Below, one piece after another: positions 22,619 to 32,815 of a DNA stretch of 64,000 nt; position 1 is the first letter of the stretch; the number at the start of each line of letters is the position of its first letter. A program made the position numbers and the translations under genes. Origin of the DNA: Arachis hypogaea (lineage: Eukaryota > Streptophyta > Magnoliopsida > Fabales > Fabaceae); the NCBI RefSeq assembly GCF_003086295.3, contig NC_092045.1:87868693-87932692 (forward strand), in the 5' to 3' direction. The notes beneath the pieces are model-generated. The model saw only the letters and a program-made list of their open reading frames with translations, was not told the DNA's origin and did no database searches.

Positions 22619-23046
22619 AATTGGCTCAAAACACATTTTTGCATGCCAATTGGTGCAGGGATGACTTTTCCTTGACACCTCAGGATCTGTGGACCCCACA
22701 GGATCCCCACCTACCCTACCACTCTCTCTCTTCTTCACCCATTCACCAATCACCTCAACACATCTTCCCCAAAAACCCTTCACCTATCAAATCCCATCTT
22801 TCTCTTCACCACTCACATCCATCCTTCATAAAACCCCACCTACCCCACCATTTAAATTCAAACCACTTTCCCTCCCAAACCCACCCATACATGACCGAAC
22901 CATCACCCTCCCCCCACTCCTATATAAACCCTTCTTCACTCCTTCATTTTCTCACAACCTAAACACTACTTCTTCCCCCTTTGGCCGAACCACAAGGCCA
23001 TCTCCATCTCCTCTATTTCTTCTTCTTCTACTCTCTTCTTTCTTCT
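22619..23046 (+). other. Spacer between palindrome array and ORF2 module, element D
   Basis: This is CT-rich non-coding DNA (CACCC, CTTCTTC runs) with a TATATAA-like word at 22921. The ORFs of 113 and 141 codons crossing it are proline-rich compositional artefacts present in different frames in A and F. Confidence 0.5.
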
Positions 23047-23085
23047 TTTGCTCGAGGACGAGCAAACCTTTTAAGTTTGGTGTGG
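23047..23085 (+). promoter_or_regulatory. Internal hairpin plus PPT-like motif upstream of ORF2, element D
   Basis: The stem TTTGCTCG/CGAGCAAA (23047-23054, 23059-23066) has an AGGA loop and is followed by TTTTAAGTTTGGTGTGG. It ends 35 bases before the ORF2 ATG. Its stem differs from the 3' copy at paired positions, so pairing is preserved. Confidence 0.65.
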
Positions 23086-23120
23086 TAAAAGCATTGCTTT
23101 TTGTTTTTCCATAACCATTT

Positions 23121-23710
23121 ATGGCATCCAAGGCCGGAGAAACCTCTAGAAAGAGGAAAGGAAAGGCAAAAGCTTCCACCTCCGAGTCATGGGAGATGGA
23201 GAGATTCATCTCAAGGGTGCATCAAGACCACTTCTATGAAGTTGTGGCCTTGAAGAAGGTGATCCCCGAGGTCCCTTTCAAACTCAAAAAGGGTCAACTT
23301 TGATCAAAGGTTGGACCAAGTCCTCATAAACATTTGTGAAGAGGGCGCTCAATGGAAGAGAAACTCAAGAGGGAAGCCGATTCAACTGAGAAGGCATGAC
23401 CTCAAGCCCATCACTAAGAAAAGGATGGAGCAAGCATGAGGAAATTCCTCCTCATAAAATCCCTGAGATGCCTCAAGGGATGCACTTTCCTCCACAAAAC
23501 TATTGGGAGCAACTAAACACCTCCCTAGGAGAATTGAGTTCCAACATGGGACAACTAAGGGTGGAGCACCAAGAACACTCCGTCCTCCTCCATGAGATTA
23601 GAGAAGATCAAAGAATCATGAGAGAGGAGCAACAAAGACAAGGAAGAGACATTGAGGAGCTCAAGCACTCCATAGGATCTTCAAGAGGAAGAACAAGCCG
23701 CCATCACTAA
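23121..23710 (+). pseudogene. ORF2 of element D with two internal deletions
   Basis: It starts MASKAGETSRKRKGKAKAST and stays in frame for 60 codons to VPFKLKKGQL. There it joins directly to the part encoding VNFDQRLDQVL in another frame. A second junction, HDLKP to ITKKRMEQ, removes the middle of the domain. The C-terminal coiled-coil region (LGELSSNMGQLRVEHQEH to SRGRTSRHH) remains open at 23396-23710. Both junctions lie at short direct repeats visible in A (AAGGGT, and AAGCCC or nearly so). The central plant transposon domain is lost, so D cannot make full ORF2. Confidence 0.8.
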
Positions 23711-24592
23711 GGTGGACCCGTTCTTTAATTTCCTTGTTCTTTATTTTTCTGTTTTTCGAAAATTATGCTTATGTTTATTTATATTTGTGTCTTGTGATCA
23801 TTAGTGTCTTAGTGTCTATGCCTTAAAGTTATGAATGTCCTATGAATCCATCACCTTTCTTAAATGAAAAATGTTCTTAATTGAAAAAGAAAAGAATTGC
23901 ATGAATTTTGAATTTTATAACAGTTTAATTATTTTGATGTGGTGGCAATACTTTTGTTCTCTGAATGTATGCTTAAACAGTGCATATGTCTTTTGAATTT
24001 GTGGTTCATGAATGTTGGCTCTTGAAAGAATGATGAAAAAGGAGACATGTTACTGAGGATCTGAAAAATCATAAAAAAGATTCTTGAAGCAAGAAAAAGC
24101 CGTGAATACAAAAAAAATTTTCGAAAAAAAAAGAAGAGAGAAAGAAAAAGAAAAAAAGAAAAAGAAAGAAAAAGAAAGAAATAAAGTTGTGATCCAAGGC
24201 AAAAAGAGTGTGCCTAAGAACCCTGGACACCTCTAATTGGGGACTCTAGCAAAGCTGAGTCACAATCTGAAAAGGTTCACCCAATTATGTGTCTGTGGCA
24301 TGTATGTATCCGGTGGTAATACTGGAAGACATAGTGCTTGGGGCCACGGCCAAGACTCAATAAGTAGCTGTGTTCAAGAATCATCATACTTAACTAGGAG
24401 AATCAATGACACTATCTGGATTCTGAGTTCCTAAAGAAGCCAATCATTCTGAATTTCAAAGGATAGAGTGAGATGCCAAAACTATTCAGAGGCAAAAAGC
24501 TAAAAGCCCCGCTCATCTAATTAATACTGATCTTCATAGATGTTTTTGGAATTCATTGCATATTCTCTTCTTTTTATCTTATTTGATTTTCA
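23711..24592 (+). other. 3' untranslated region of element D
   Basis: The region is non-coding and includes a GAAA-rich tract around 24110-24185. It ends at the 3' module. Confidence 0.6.
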
Positions 24593-24630
24593 GTTGCTTG
24601 AGGACAAGCAACAATTTAAGTTTGGTGTTG
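24593..24630 (+). promoter_or_regulatory. Hairpin plus PPT-like motif, 3' end of element D
   Basis: The stem GTTGCTTG/CAAGCAAC has an AGGA loop (24593-24612) and is followed by AATTTAAGTTTGGTGTTG, which abuts the 3' LTR at 24631. Confidence 0.7.
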
Positions 24631-26281
24631 TGATGAGCGGATAATTTGTACGCTTTTTGGCATTGTTTTTAGTATATTTTCAGTATGATCTAGTTAGTTT
24701 TTAGTATATTTTTACTAGTTTTTAGTTAAAATTCACTTTTCTGGACTTTACTATGAGTTTGTGTGTTTTTCTGTGATTTCAGGTATTTTCTGGCTGAAAT
24801 TGAGGGACCTGAGCAAAAATCTGATTCAGAGACTAAAAAGGACTGCAGATGCTGTTGGATTCTGACCTCCCTGCACTCGAAGTAGATTTTCTGGAGCTAC
24901 AGAAGCTCAATTGGCGCGCTCTCAACGGCGTTGGAAATTAGACATCCTGGGCTTTCCAGCAATATATGATAGTCTATACTTTGCCCAAGATTTGATGGCC
25001 CAAACCGGCGTTCAAAGTCACCCTCAGAATTCCCAGCGTTAAACGCCGGAACTGGCACAAGGATGGGAGTTAAACGCCCAAACTGGCATAAAAGCTGGCG
25101 TTTAACTCCAAGAAGAGTCTCTACACGAAAATGCTTCAATGCTCAGCCCAAGCACACACCAAGTGGGCCCAGAAGTGGATTTTTATGTCATTTACTCATC
25201 TCTGTAAACCCTAGGATACTAGTTCTCTATATATAGGACCTTTTACTATTGTATTTTCATCTTTGGACATCTAGTTCTTAGATCAGATCTTGGTTCTTCT
25301 GGTTCCCTCTCTAGGCCGAAGCCAATGATCACTTTTGTTCTTATGTATTTTCAACGGTGGAGTTTCTACACACCATAGATTAAGGTGTGGATCTCTGCTG
25401 TACCTCGAGTATTAATGCAATTACTATTGTTCTTCTATTCAATTCCGCTTGTTCTTGTTCTAAGATATCACTTGTTCTTCAACTTGATGAATGTGATGAT
25501 CCGTGACACTCATCATCATTCTCACCTATGAACGTGTGCCTGACAACCACCTCCGTTCTACCTTAGATTGGGTGGATATCTCTTGGATTCTTTAACCAGA
25601 GTCTTCGTGGTATAGGCTAGAACTGATGGCGGCATTCAAGAGAATCCGGAAGGTCTAAACCTTGTCTGTGGTATTCTGAGTAGGATTCGATGATTGAATG
25701 ACTGTGACGAGCTTCAAACTCCTGAGGGCGGGGCGTTAGTGACAGACGCAAAAGAATCTCTGGATTCTATTCCGGCCTGATTGAGAACCGATAGATGGAT
25801 AGCCGTGCCGTGACAAGGTGCGTTGAACATTTTCACTGAGAGGATGGGAGGTAGCCACTGACAACGGTGAAACCCTTGCATACAGCTTGCCATGGAAAGG
25901 AGTAAGAAGGATTGGATGAAGACAGTAGGAAAGCAGAGAGACGGAAGGAACACAGCATCTCCATACGCTTATCTGAAATTCCCACCAATGAATTACATAA
26001 GTATCTCTATCTTTATATTTATGTTTTATTCGTATATCACCCATATCCATTTGAGTTTGCCTGACTAAGATTTACAAGGTGACCATAGCTTGCTTCATAC
26101 CAACAATCTCTGTGGGATCGACCCTTACTCGCGTAAGGTTTATTACTTGGACGACCCAGTACACTTGCTGGTTAGTTGTGCGAAGTTGTGTTTATGCCAT
26201 GGTATTGAACACCAAGTTTTTGGATTCATTATCGGGGATTATTTGATATGTGAAAAGTGTTGATCACAATTTCGTGCACCA
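24631..26281 (+). repeat. 3' LTR of element D
   Basis: This 1651-bp LTR is nearly identical to 17390-19041. Both share features absent from A and F, such as GGTTCCCTCTCTAG...CCGAAGCCAATG, so they belong to the same subfamily. Confidence 0.93.
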
Positions 26282-28565
26282 GTCTTCCAAGTAGGATTGA
26301 TGATGGCTTATCTGAATCATTATGGGGCATCTCCAAGATATAAAAATCAGTGGGAAATGTGAGCCCTTTAATGTTCACCAAAACATCTTCAGCAACTCCA
26401 GCAATTGTAATAATGCTTTTATCTGCTAACACAAAATGAGCTGCTGACCTTTTTAAGGGAGGGAGCCTTAAAACATCATATATAGACAAAGGCATTATAC
26501 TGACACATGCTCCTAAATCACACATGCAATCATAAATTACTACACCACCAATAGTACAACTAACTATGCAAGGACCTGGATCACTACATTTTTCAGGTAA
26601 TCCTCCCATTAAAGCAGATATAGAACTACCTAAAGGAATAGTTTCTAATTCAGTAATTTTATCTTTATGGATACATAAGTCTTTTAGAAACTTTGCATAT
26701 TTAGGTACCTGCTGAATAACATCAAAAAGGGGAACAGTTACCTCAACCTTTTTGAATATCTCTACCATTTTAGGATCAGGTTCCAGCTGCTTCCTAGGCT
26801 TCCTTGCAAGTTGTGGAAATGGAATGGGAGTAGTGTTTTCTGTGGTGCCTGCACCCTTTTGTGCCTCTTCCTGTGGTTGAGCTATCTCTTCTTCGGCTAT
26901 GTCCTGTATATCCTCTTCCTCTTCAACATCTTCGATTTCTACCACCTCTTCAGCTGAGGCGTATTCTGGTGAGCTTGGTTCCTCCTGATTCCTCTCCTGC
27001 AGTGTGGTTCCGGACCTCAGGGTGATGGCATTAATTCCTCCCTTTGGATTGGGTAATGGTTGAGAGGGGATTCCAGTGGTGCTTAAAGGTTGGTTACTGG
27101 AATTTTGTGCTGAACCAAGTTGTGTCATAAAAGCTTGTAGAGTAGAGGTGAAACCATTCAGACTGGCGTTAATACTGTTCACGATGGTATTTTCCATGGC
27201 CAGTTGTCTTTTCTCAAAAGCTTGTAATAATTCTTCATTAGAAGATACAGAAGAATGAGTAAATTGAGAGGTTTGCTGCTGATTGTTCGGTGGTCCTTGG
27301 TTTTGCCTCAGGTTAGGTACTCGGTATGGTTGATTTTGCTGCCTGTTGTTGTAATTATTCCACCTCTGATTTCCCTGATTATCTCTGCCTCCCCTATTAT
27401 TGTTATCCCTCCAATTCTGGTTTGAATTGTCCTGCCATCCATGGTTATTATTTCCACTTTGATTGTACCCTTGGTTGAGGCGGTCATAGAAGTTGTGAGT
27501 GGATGCCATCATGTTGTCTTCTTGTTAGAGCTGCGGGTATTCATCAGTGTAATGGCTGTAATCAGCACAAATTTCGCAAATTCTTTGTTGAACTAGTTGT
27601 TAGTTTTGCTGCGGTTGAGTTTGCTGAGCTTGTTGATTTAACTGTATTTGCTTCAGCAGGTTGGTCATTTCACAGATGCTTCGATTTAGAGCAGCAGTCT
27701 CTATGCCAGAAGATACTTTTGCAACGGCCCTTGAACGGCCTTGCTTCTGTCTGTGGTTCCGAGTAGATTCAGCTAAATCACTGATCAATTGCCAAGCTTC
27801 ATCAGTGGTCTTGTACTTCTTCATAGACCCATTGCTGGCACTTTCTAATGTGGTCTTATCTTGGGGTCTCATACCTTGTGTGACATAGCTGAGTAGCACG
27901 ATCTTGTCGATCATGTGGTGGGGGCATGCTTCCAGAAGATTATTGAAGCGCTCCCAGTATTCAAAGAGAGTTTCATTGTCATCCTGAACAATTGTAGAGA
28001 TATCCTTCCTCAGTTTATCAGTAACTTCAGATGGGAAGAATTTCTCCAGGAACTCCTTTCTGAGTGTATCCCAGTTGGATACGTTTGCTAGAGGTTGAGT
28101 GTAGTACCACTCTCTTGCTTTTCCCTCAAGAGAGAACGGAAAAGCTTTCAGCAAAATTGAAGTTTCATCAGCGCCATCACGCCTGACAGTAGAACAGGCT
28201 GCCTGGAAATCTCTCAAGTGCTTGATAGGCTCTTGAGCAGGTAGGTCATGAAACTTCGGCATCAAATTTAGCAGTGCGGTCTTTATTTCAAAATCCATAG
28301 CTACCGCTGGATGATGCGCTTGAAACGGTTGCAGTGTAAAATCAGGAGCTCCTTCCTCCTGAATGGTAATTCTTCTAGCTGCCATGTTTTCTGCACATAA
28401 AACAACCGAATCAGTAGAATGGGGGCTGGTTTCTTCCTCAGATTCACTTTCAGATCCACCCTCAGAGCGGACTAACCTACGTTGTTCTCGCCTTATTCGT
28501 GAAATTGTTCTTTCAATTTCAGGATCGAATATTAGCAAGCGCGGATCAGGAAGTGAACGTGTCAT
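26282..28565 (-). pseudogene. gag-protease of element B, truncated by D and with two stops
   Basis: It starts at 28565 (MTRSLPDPRLLIFDPEIER). The gag core has HLRDFQAACSTVRRDGADET, LKAFPFSLEGKAREWYYTQP and LFEYWERFNNLLEACPHH. A zinc-knuckle-like CEICADYSHYTDEY has its last cysteine replaced by tyrosine (about 27540-27580). An N/G/R-rich segment and an acidic segment follow. The protease has CDLGACVSIMPLSIYDVL and ends at SSILLGR, where D's 3' LTR begins. Two TAA codons lie in the same frame, at 27600-27602 and about 27525, the first readily explained by CAA-to-TAA. The reverse transcriptase that should follow is absent from the window. Confidence 0.87.
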
Positions 28566-28657
28566 TTGACAGAAGAAACACGCAGCTCATAGTAGCAAAA
28601 TTAAAGAAAATGCAAATAAATAAATTCTAATTAATAAAATAAGCACTCTATTTCAAC

Positions 28658-28675
28658 TCCCCGGCAACGGCGCCA
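28658..28675 (-). other. Primer binding site of element B (tRNA-Asp)
   Basis: The plus strand reads TCCCCGGCAACGGCGCCA, identical to the tRNA-Asp 3' end, five bases from the 5' LTR at 28681. Confidence 0.85.
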
Positions 28676-28680
28676 AAAAT

Positions 28681-30162
28681 TGATGGAGTGCAGAAGCTGG
28701 TGAATTAAAAATTTATTAAAATGGTTACGTTGCAAGTATAGTTCTTAACTCACCGAAAATCTGCCTATCAATTTAGAATTATGTCACTGAAAGTTTAAAT
28801 TAAAATTACTGGGAGTTTTAAGTCCCAGGTCGTCTCCCAACGAGTTGCAGAAAAATGTGCTGTTTTATTAATCAGATATTCCAAAAAGAGTTGAGCTAAG
28901 TAAATTGGGATTTAAATTGAGGAATTTTAAATAATAAAAATAAGAGGCCTTGACTGGGAATTGATTGGTTAGAATTTCTATCATTGATGGTGTGATTGTA
29001 AGATTAATTTATAATTAATAGTCGTTCTGTTTGGTTATCCCTTACTAGGTAAGAGAAAGTCAAACAAGTAGAAATGCCAGATCTGTTCACAAGTTGCAAC
29101 CCACTTAGTTCAAAGGGATTGGCGTCGGTGACAAGATAGCAATCCAACATTTAACCCAATTACAAATTTTTCTTTCAATCCTTCCAACTCAAGAGTTCCT
29201 TTTAATCAACTCCCCATCAAGTAATGAAACTACTCACGCATTGTAAATAAAGAATCCATGGCACATGAAAGGGAATTAAAAGAAGACATGATTATTGGAA
29301 TGGAATTTAAATTAAAAAGAAATAATCCTTGCATTAATTAATCATAAAAATATCTGAATGACAAAATTGAACATAACAAAGAACATGGAAGAATAAAACC
29401 AAGTTAAGAGAACAAACTAGAGTGATGAAGTCTTGATGAGGAAAATAACCCTTCTCAATGTTCCAATGCTAAGATCAATTGAAAATTAAAATTCTTAAAA
29501 CTAGAGAGAAAAAAAAACCTTAGAGAGTCAAAAACTAGATCTAAACTACTTAATGAATGTTTTTTTCTGTTGTTTCTGCATATTCTCTGACTCTGGTCTG
29601 CTGTTCCGGGCCGAAAACTGGGCCAAAATAGGGTCCAAAATCGCTGGTTTCAGATTCTGCAGTTTATGCAGATCGCGCATGTCACGCGATCGCGTCGTCC
29701 ATGCGGACGCGTCGCTGGCGCTTTTCCTCTTCACGCGTTCGCGTTGTCCACGCTACCGCGTTGCTTGTGCTTTCCAATCTGCGCGGCCGCGCAAGCCATG
29801 CGGCCGCGTCACTGCGATTTGCGCTCCTTCGCGCGGTCGCGTGAGCCATGCGACCGCGTCACTTTTCGCTGGTTATCTCCTCAAACTCTTGTGTTCCTTC
29901 CATTTTTGCTAGCTTCCTCTCCAATCTCCGTCTCATTCATGCCCTATAAAGCCTGAAACGCTTGACCCACAGATTACGGCATCAAATGGAATAAAGGAGA
30001 ATTAAAATTAAATAATTAAAGTCTCTGGGAAGCAATTTTCAAACATGTAATAAATTCAGGAAGGAAATCTAGATGCATGCTAAATTGATGAATAAGTGGG
30101 TAAGGATCACGACAAAACCACACAATTAAACACAATATAAACTATAAAATAGTGGTTTATCA
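28681..30162 (-). repeat. 5' LTR of element B
   Basis: This 1482-bp LTR pairs with 12192-13673. GC palindromes lie at about 29670-29860. The boundary with C is marked by TSD GCGCG at 30163-30167. Confidence 0.92.
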
Positions 30163-30167
30163 GCGCG

Positions 30168-30561
30168 TTTCCTTTCCTCGGGAGTAGATGATTGTGTCGT
30201 TTCGTCTTCTCGGGATGGGCGAATCTTCCCGGGTGCTTTCCGCTTCCGTTCTGGAAGCGAAGGCGTGCCGGGGGCGACTCCGGTGGGAATCTCTCTCCCG
30301 GCTTTCAGGGGACGGGAAGTAGCTAAGATCGGTGGTTTGTCAAACATGCTCCTGATCGGCTAGTTGTCGTTCCAGGTTCTGGACCCTATGGCATTGCTCC
30401 TGCATTATTCTGGCGCTGTCACCGCCAGTTCCTCCGAAGGGTCGCGTCTCTCGCATCCTTGTGCGTGGTTCAGTGCGTTGTCGGGGGGGACCTTCGTCGC
30501 CCTCCCGGTGAAGCGACAGAGGCTGCCCCCTCTGCGCCGGCTGTTCGGCCTTGGTCTCCAA
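30168..30561 (-). pseudogene. Gag N-terminal region of element C
   Basis: Charged, low-complexity gag N-terminal sequence (SARIMQEQCHRVQNLERQLAD, then PGKIRPSREDETTQSS) lies between C's primer site and the B insertion. Two frames are used, and the frame entering B does not match the frame on the other side at 12186. At least one frameshift is therefore present. The start near 30561 is the most upstream ATG in a plausible frame. Confidence 0.6.
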
Positions 30562-30587
30562 AGCCTGGCACGACGTCCATTTAGGCG

Positions 30588-30606
30588 ATCCCCACAGACG
30601 GCGCCA
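30588..30606 (-). other. Primer binding site of element C
   Basis: The minus strand reads TGGCGCCGTCTGTGGGGAT next to the LTR. This is the form usual in Tat-lineage elements and differs in the middle from the tRNA-Asp-matching sites of A, B, D and F. Confidence 0.7.
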
Positions 30607-30607
30607 A

Positions 30608-31026
30608 TGTTCGGTTGGGCAGTTACCGGACAGTTCGGGTGGAGATTTGAGGAGGCGGAAACACTTCGCTCGTAATTGTGCTGGGATCGGATCTGCCGAG
30701 TAGCCGAGCTCTAGTTGTGGATGGTGGGGGTGTCACCTGCAAAGACACTCCGACGCTCTAGTCAATTAGTGTGCAGGCGAGAAATAGGTTAGGTGGAATG
30801 TGTGACGTACCTTGGGGGAGGGGTAGGACCCTCCCCTTATATACTATGTCAGATGTGGGTCCCATGAGGGTAGAACCCACCTTCCTCGAAGTTTCCCTGT
30901 ACAGCTGTGGCGGCCAGCTGTCCCGAACGCGTGTTCGGGCCGGTTATGAGTGCGTCATCCGACCGTTTAGGTCGGGTGGTTTGTGGGTTGGGTCGGCCCA
31001 AGTTCCCTTTGGGCCAGGCCGTAACA
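30608..31026 (-). repeat. 5' LTR of element C
   Basis: This 419-bp LTR is bounded TGTTCGG...GTAACA on the plus strand (TGTTAC...GAACA on the element strand), starting two bases from the primer site. The other LTR is outside the window, so the right boundary rests on the TG/CA ends and on loss of gypsy-like composition after 31026. The minus strand carries a TATATAAGG promoter-like word at about 30832-30842. Confidence 0.75.
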
Positions 31027-31225
31027 AAATGGATGGAGGACTATTATGTCTGACAGAAAAAACGTTAGGGATTTATCTGTGTATGAATTTTTCTTGAAGA
31101 CTAAAATGTCCACTTTTAAAATTCTTGAGGACTGATATGTATAATTACTTTGTCGAAAAATGAACTAGGGACTGATTTGTCTATCAGAATAAAATTTTGG
31201 TGATTGATCTGTATTAATTTTTTTT

Positions 31226-31562
31226 GAGAAAAGGACAAATAGGTGCTTGATCTTTTGGTCTGCAAACATTTAAGTCTTTGAAGATTTGAAAATACATTTA
31301 AATCTTTGACTTTCTCAAAATCTGGACATATCGATTTTTGGATCTAATTTGTCTCATTTTAACAACTCTCCTACGTCTACAACCATATATCAATCACATC
31401 AGTATAACGGAAGCCACATTTAATTTTTTAGTTGGGTTAAATAGATCCAAGTGAACAGAGATCGCTAGATTTTAAAAAAGTCAGAAATTTAAATGTATTT
31501 TTAAATTTTTGAAAATTTAAATATCCCTAAATCAAAAAATTAAAGACCTATTTGCTCTTTTC
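31226..31562. mobile_element. MITE-like fold-back element
   Basis: Long imperfect terminal inverted repeats of about 100 bp pair AAAAGGACAAATAGG (left) with CCTATTTGCTCTTTT (right). Pairing continues through AAAATACATTTAAAT / ATTTAAATGTATTTTT. The total is about 337 bp with no ORF. The flanks are T-rich, so the TSD cannot be read with confidence. Confidence 0.6.
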
Positions 31563-31740
31563 TTTTTTTTAGACTAAAATATCTACTTTTAAAATCCTTA
31601 AAAATTGATTTCATTAAGAATAATTCTTCACATACAAGCATTTTTTTTATACAAGTCTTTACAAGTCATTTATATTAACGCGCTTCGAACCCCTTACTGC
31701 ACGTTTTCACTGCATGTTCTTCTTCTTCTTGCTGCACGCT

Positions 31741-31793
31741 CTTCTTCCTCTTCCTCTTCTTCTTCTTCTTCTTCTTCTTCTTCTTCTTCTTCA
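31741..31793. repeat. CTT trinucleotide microsatellite
   Basis: This is a run of (TTC)n with a few TCC interruptions. The serine-rich ORF it generates is not a gene. Confidence 0.9.
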
Positions 31794-31982
31794 TTTCTTG
31801 CCTTCTCTTTCTCCTTCTTCATTTATGTGCTTTTCTCTTTGTTTTCTTTCTTCGTTATTCTCGATTTCCATTGTTTTTTGACATCAAGCTCTGAAATCAT
31901 TTTTTTGAAGAAGAAGCAGCAGAAGATGAGGAGGAGAAAGAGAAAGAGTTCTGAATTATGCATAAGGTGTACTTCAACGAAT

Positions 31983-32180
31983 TTTGGGTGTATTTCTTAA
32001 ATCATTTGGGTGTAGTTTTGTAATCCTTTGGGTGTATTTCTGTAATTCTTTGGGTGTATTTCTATAATCGTTTGGGTGAATTCCTATAACCGTTTGGGTG
32101 TATTTCTGTAATCTTTTAGGTGTATTTCTGTAATTGTTTGGGTATATTTCTGTAATCATTTGGGTGTATTTCTGAAGTTC
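31983..32180. repeat. 22-bp minisatellite, nine units
   Basis: Nine units of exactly 22 bp, consensus TTTGGGTGTATTTCTGTAAT plus two variable bases, start at 31983, 32005, 32027 and so on to 32159. Because 22 is not a multiple of three, the minus-strand repeat ORF across it is not credible as a protein. Confidence 0.92.
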
Positions 32181-32419
32181 CATTATCTTTAAATTTGGCA
32201 AGAAACTCGTTTTCATGGAGGAAGAAGAAGAGTAGTCGTTCATAATGCATGGTGAGTAGTATGCTTTGGAAACAAGAAGTGGTTGAATAACGTGCATTTA
32301 TTTACTCTTAAATGTGGGAGTGTAATGCGTATGTTTTGTTGGACTTGTGCCAACTTATAAGACTTGTAAACCAAAAAGATTTGTATATGTAGCAAGTCTC
32401 ATTAATTAATTACTCTGCA

Positions 32420-32425
32420 TATAAA
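32420..32425 (+). promoter_or_regulatory. Candidate TATA box of the LIKE-COV gene
   Basis: TATAAA lies about 390 bases upstream of the ATG. It is a plausible position if the 5' UTR is long, but only composition supports it. Confidence 0.25.
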
Positions 32426-32815
32426 CATCACTGTACTGTTTGCTCTCTTGAAAAACCAAATTAATATTTTTTTGGGGGAACGAATTAATGGGAGATCAAA
32501 ATCTTAATTCACACTTTACTTGAAAAGAAAACAAAGAAACAAAGATTAATGGAGAAAAAACCCTAGAGAGAAGGGTAGGGTCACATAGTGAGGGACATAC
32601 TCGAAAGCCACGTTACCATTACAGAGGCGATCCGATTTTATCTGGCGGGTGAGAGAGTGAATATTGCGTAGTATCGAAGACAGTATCATTGTTGAAATCC
32701 ATCCAATCTATAGATTTATTTCTATTCCATTCCATGGATCTGTATTAGTCCTTAGTAGAAGAAGTCAAAGCAAATTGAGCTGAACTGAACTGAACTGGAG
32801 AAGAAGAAGAAGAAG

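Larger units (their letters stand above)
17390..26281 (+). mobile_element. Element D: non-autonomous gag-protease LTR retrotransposon with non-matching flanks
   Basis: LTRs are 17390-19041 (1652 bp) and 24631-26281 (1651 bp), both with exact termini TGATGAGCGG...GTGCACCA. Inside are the primer site, leader, an intact gag-protease ORF, palindrome array, deleted ORF2 and 3' module. The five bases before it are GATCG and the five after it are GTCTT, so there is no TSD. The left flank is B's spacer array and the right flank is the end of B's protease. D is the only plus-strand full-length element in the window. Its leader is about 0.8 kb shorter than in A and F. Confidence 0.9.
12192..30162 (-). 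mobile_element. Element B: Athila-like LTR retrotransposon, pol-deleted, interrupted by D
   Basis: LTRs are 12192-13673 and 28681-30162, both 1482 bp. The perfect TSD GCGCG (12187-12191, 30163-30167) lies in C's gag. The order on the minus strand is primer site, gag, protease, then element D, a GC-palindrome array, ORF2 and a polypurine tract. RT, RNase H and integrase are absent from both sides of D. By eye the two LTRs differ at roughly 15 sites, about 1%, so B inserted recently on an evolutionary scale. Nonsense changes in gag and ORF2 show it is inactive. Confidence 0.92.
1..31026 (-). mobile_element. Element C: outer Ty3/gypsy (Tat-like) retrotransposon, partial, interrupted by A and B
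   Basis: C is recovered by removing two nested elements. Coding fragments on the minus strand follow in order from the 5' LTR (30608-31026): gag N-terminus (30168-30561), gag core (11199-12186), a protease/pre-RT remnant (10567-11117) and the start of reverse transcriptase (1-222). The gag pieces are separated by B with TSD GCGCG (12187-12191 and 30163-30167). The RT pieces are separated by A with TSD GCTGG (223-227 and 10562-10566). The primer site differs from that of the other elements here. The 3' half and 3' LTR lie beyond the left edge. The candidate TSD outside the 5' LTR is AAATG (31027-31031). Its gag shows frame breaks, so it is not functional as read. Lineage assignment rests on gag and RT motifs. 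Confidence 0.85.
31032..32415. other. Intergenic repeats upstream of the LIKE-COV gene
   Basis: No coding sequence is seen. The stretch holds short dispersed repeat phrases (GACTAAAAT...CACTTTTAAAAT, repeated near 31100 and 31570), a fold-back element, a CTT microsatellite and a 22-bp minisatellite, described separately. Confidence 0.55.

Noticed and set aside
22621..23114. Proline/histidine/serine-rich ORFs upstream of ORF2 in D (also 4008-4462 and 51201-51487)
   Set aside because: They occur in competing frames in CT-rich DNA, with no consistent frame preservation between copies.
31605..32000. 131-codon serine-rich ORF
   Set aside because: It is driven by the CTT microsatellite.
31974..32297. 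107-codon repeat protein on the minus strand
   Set aside because: It is generated by the 22-bp minisatellite, whose unit is not a multiple of three, and nothing resembles a start or domain.
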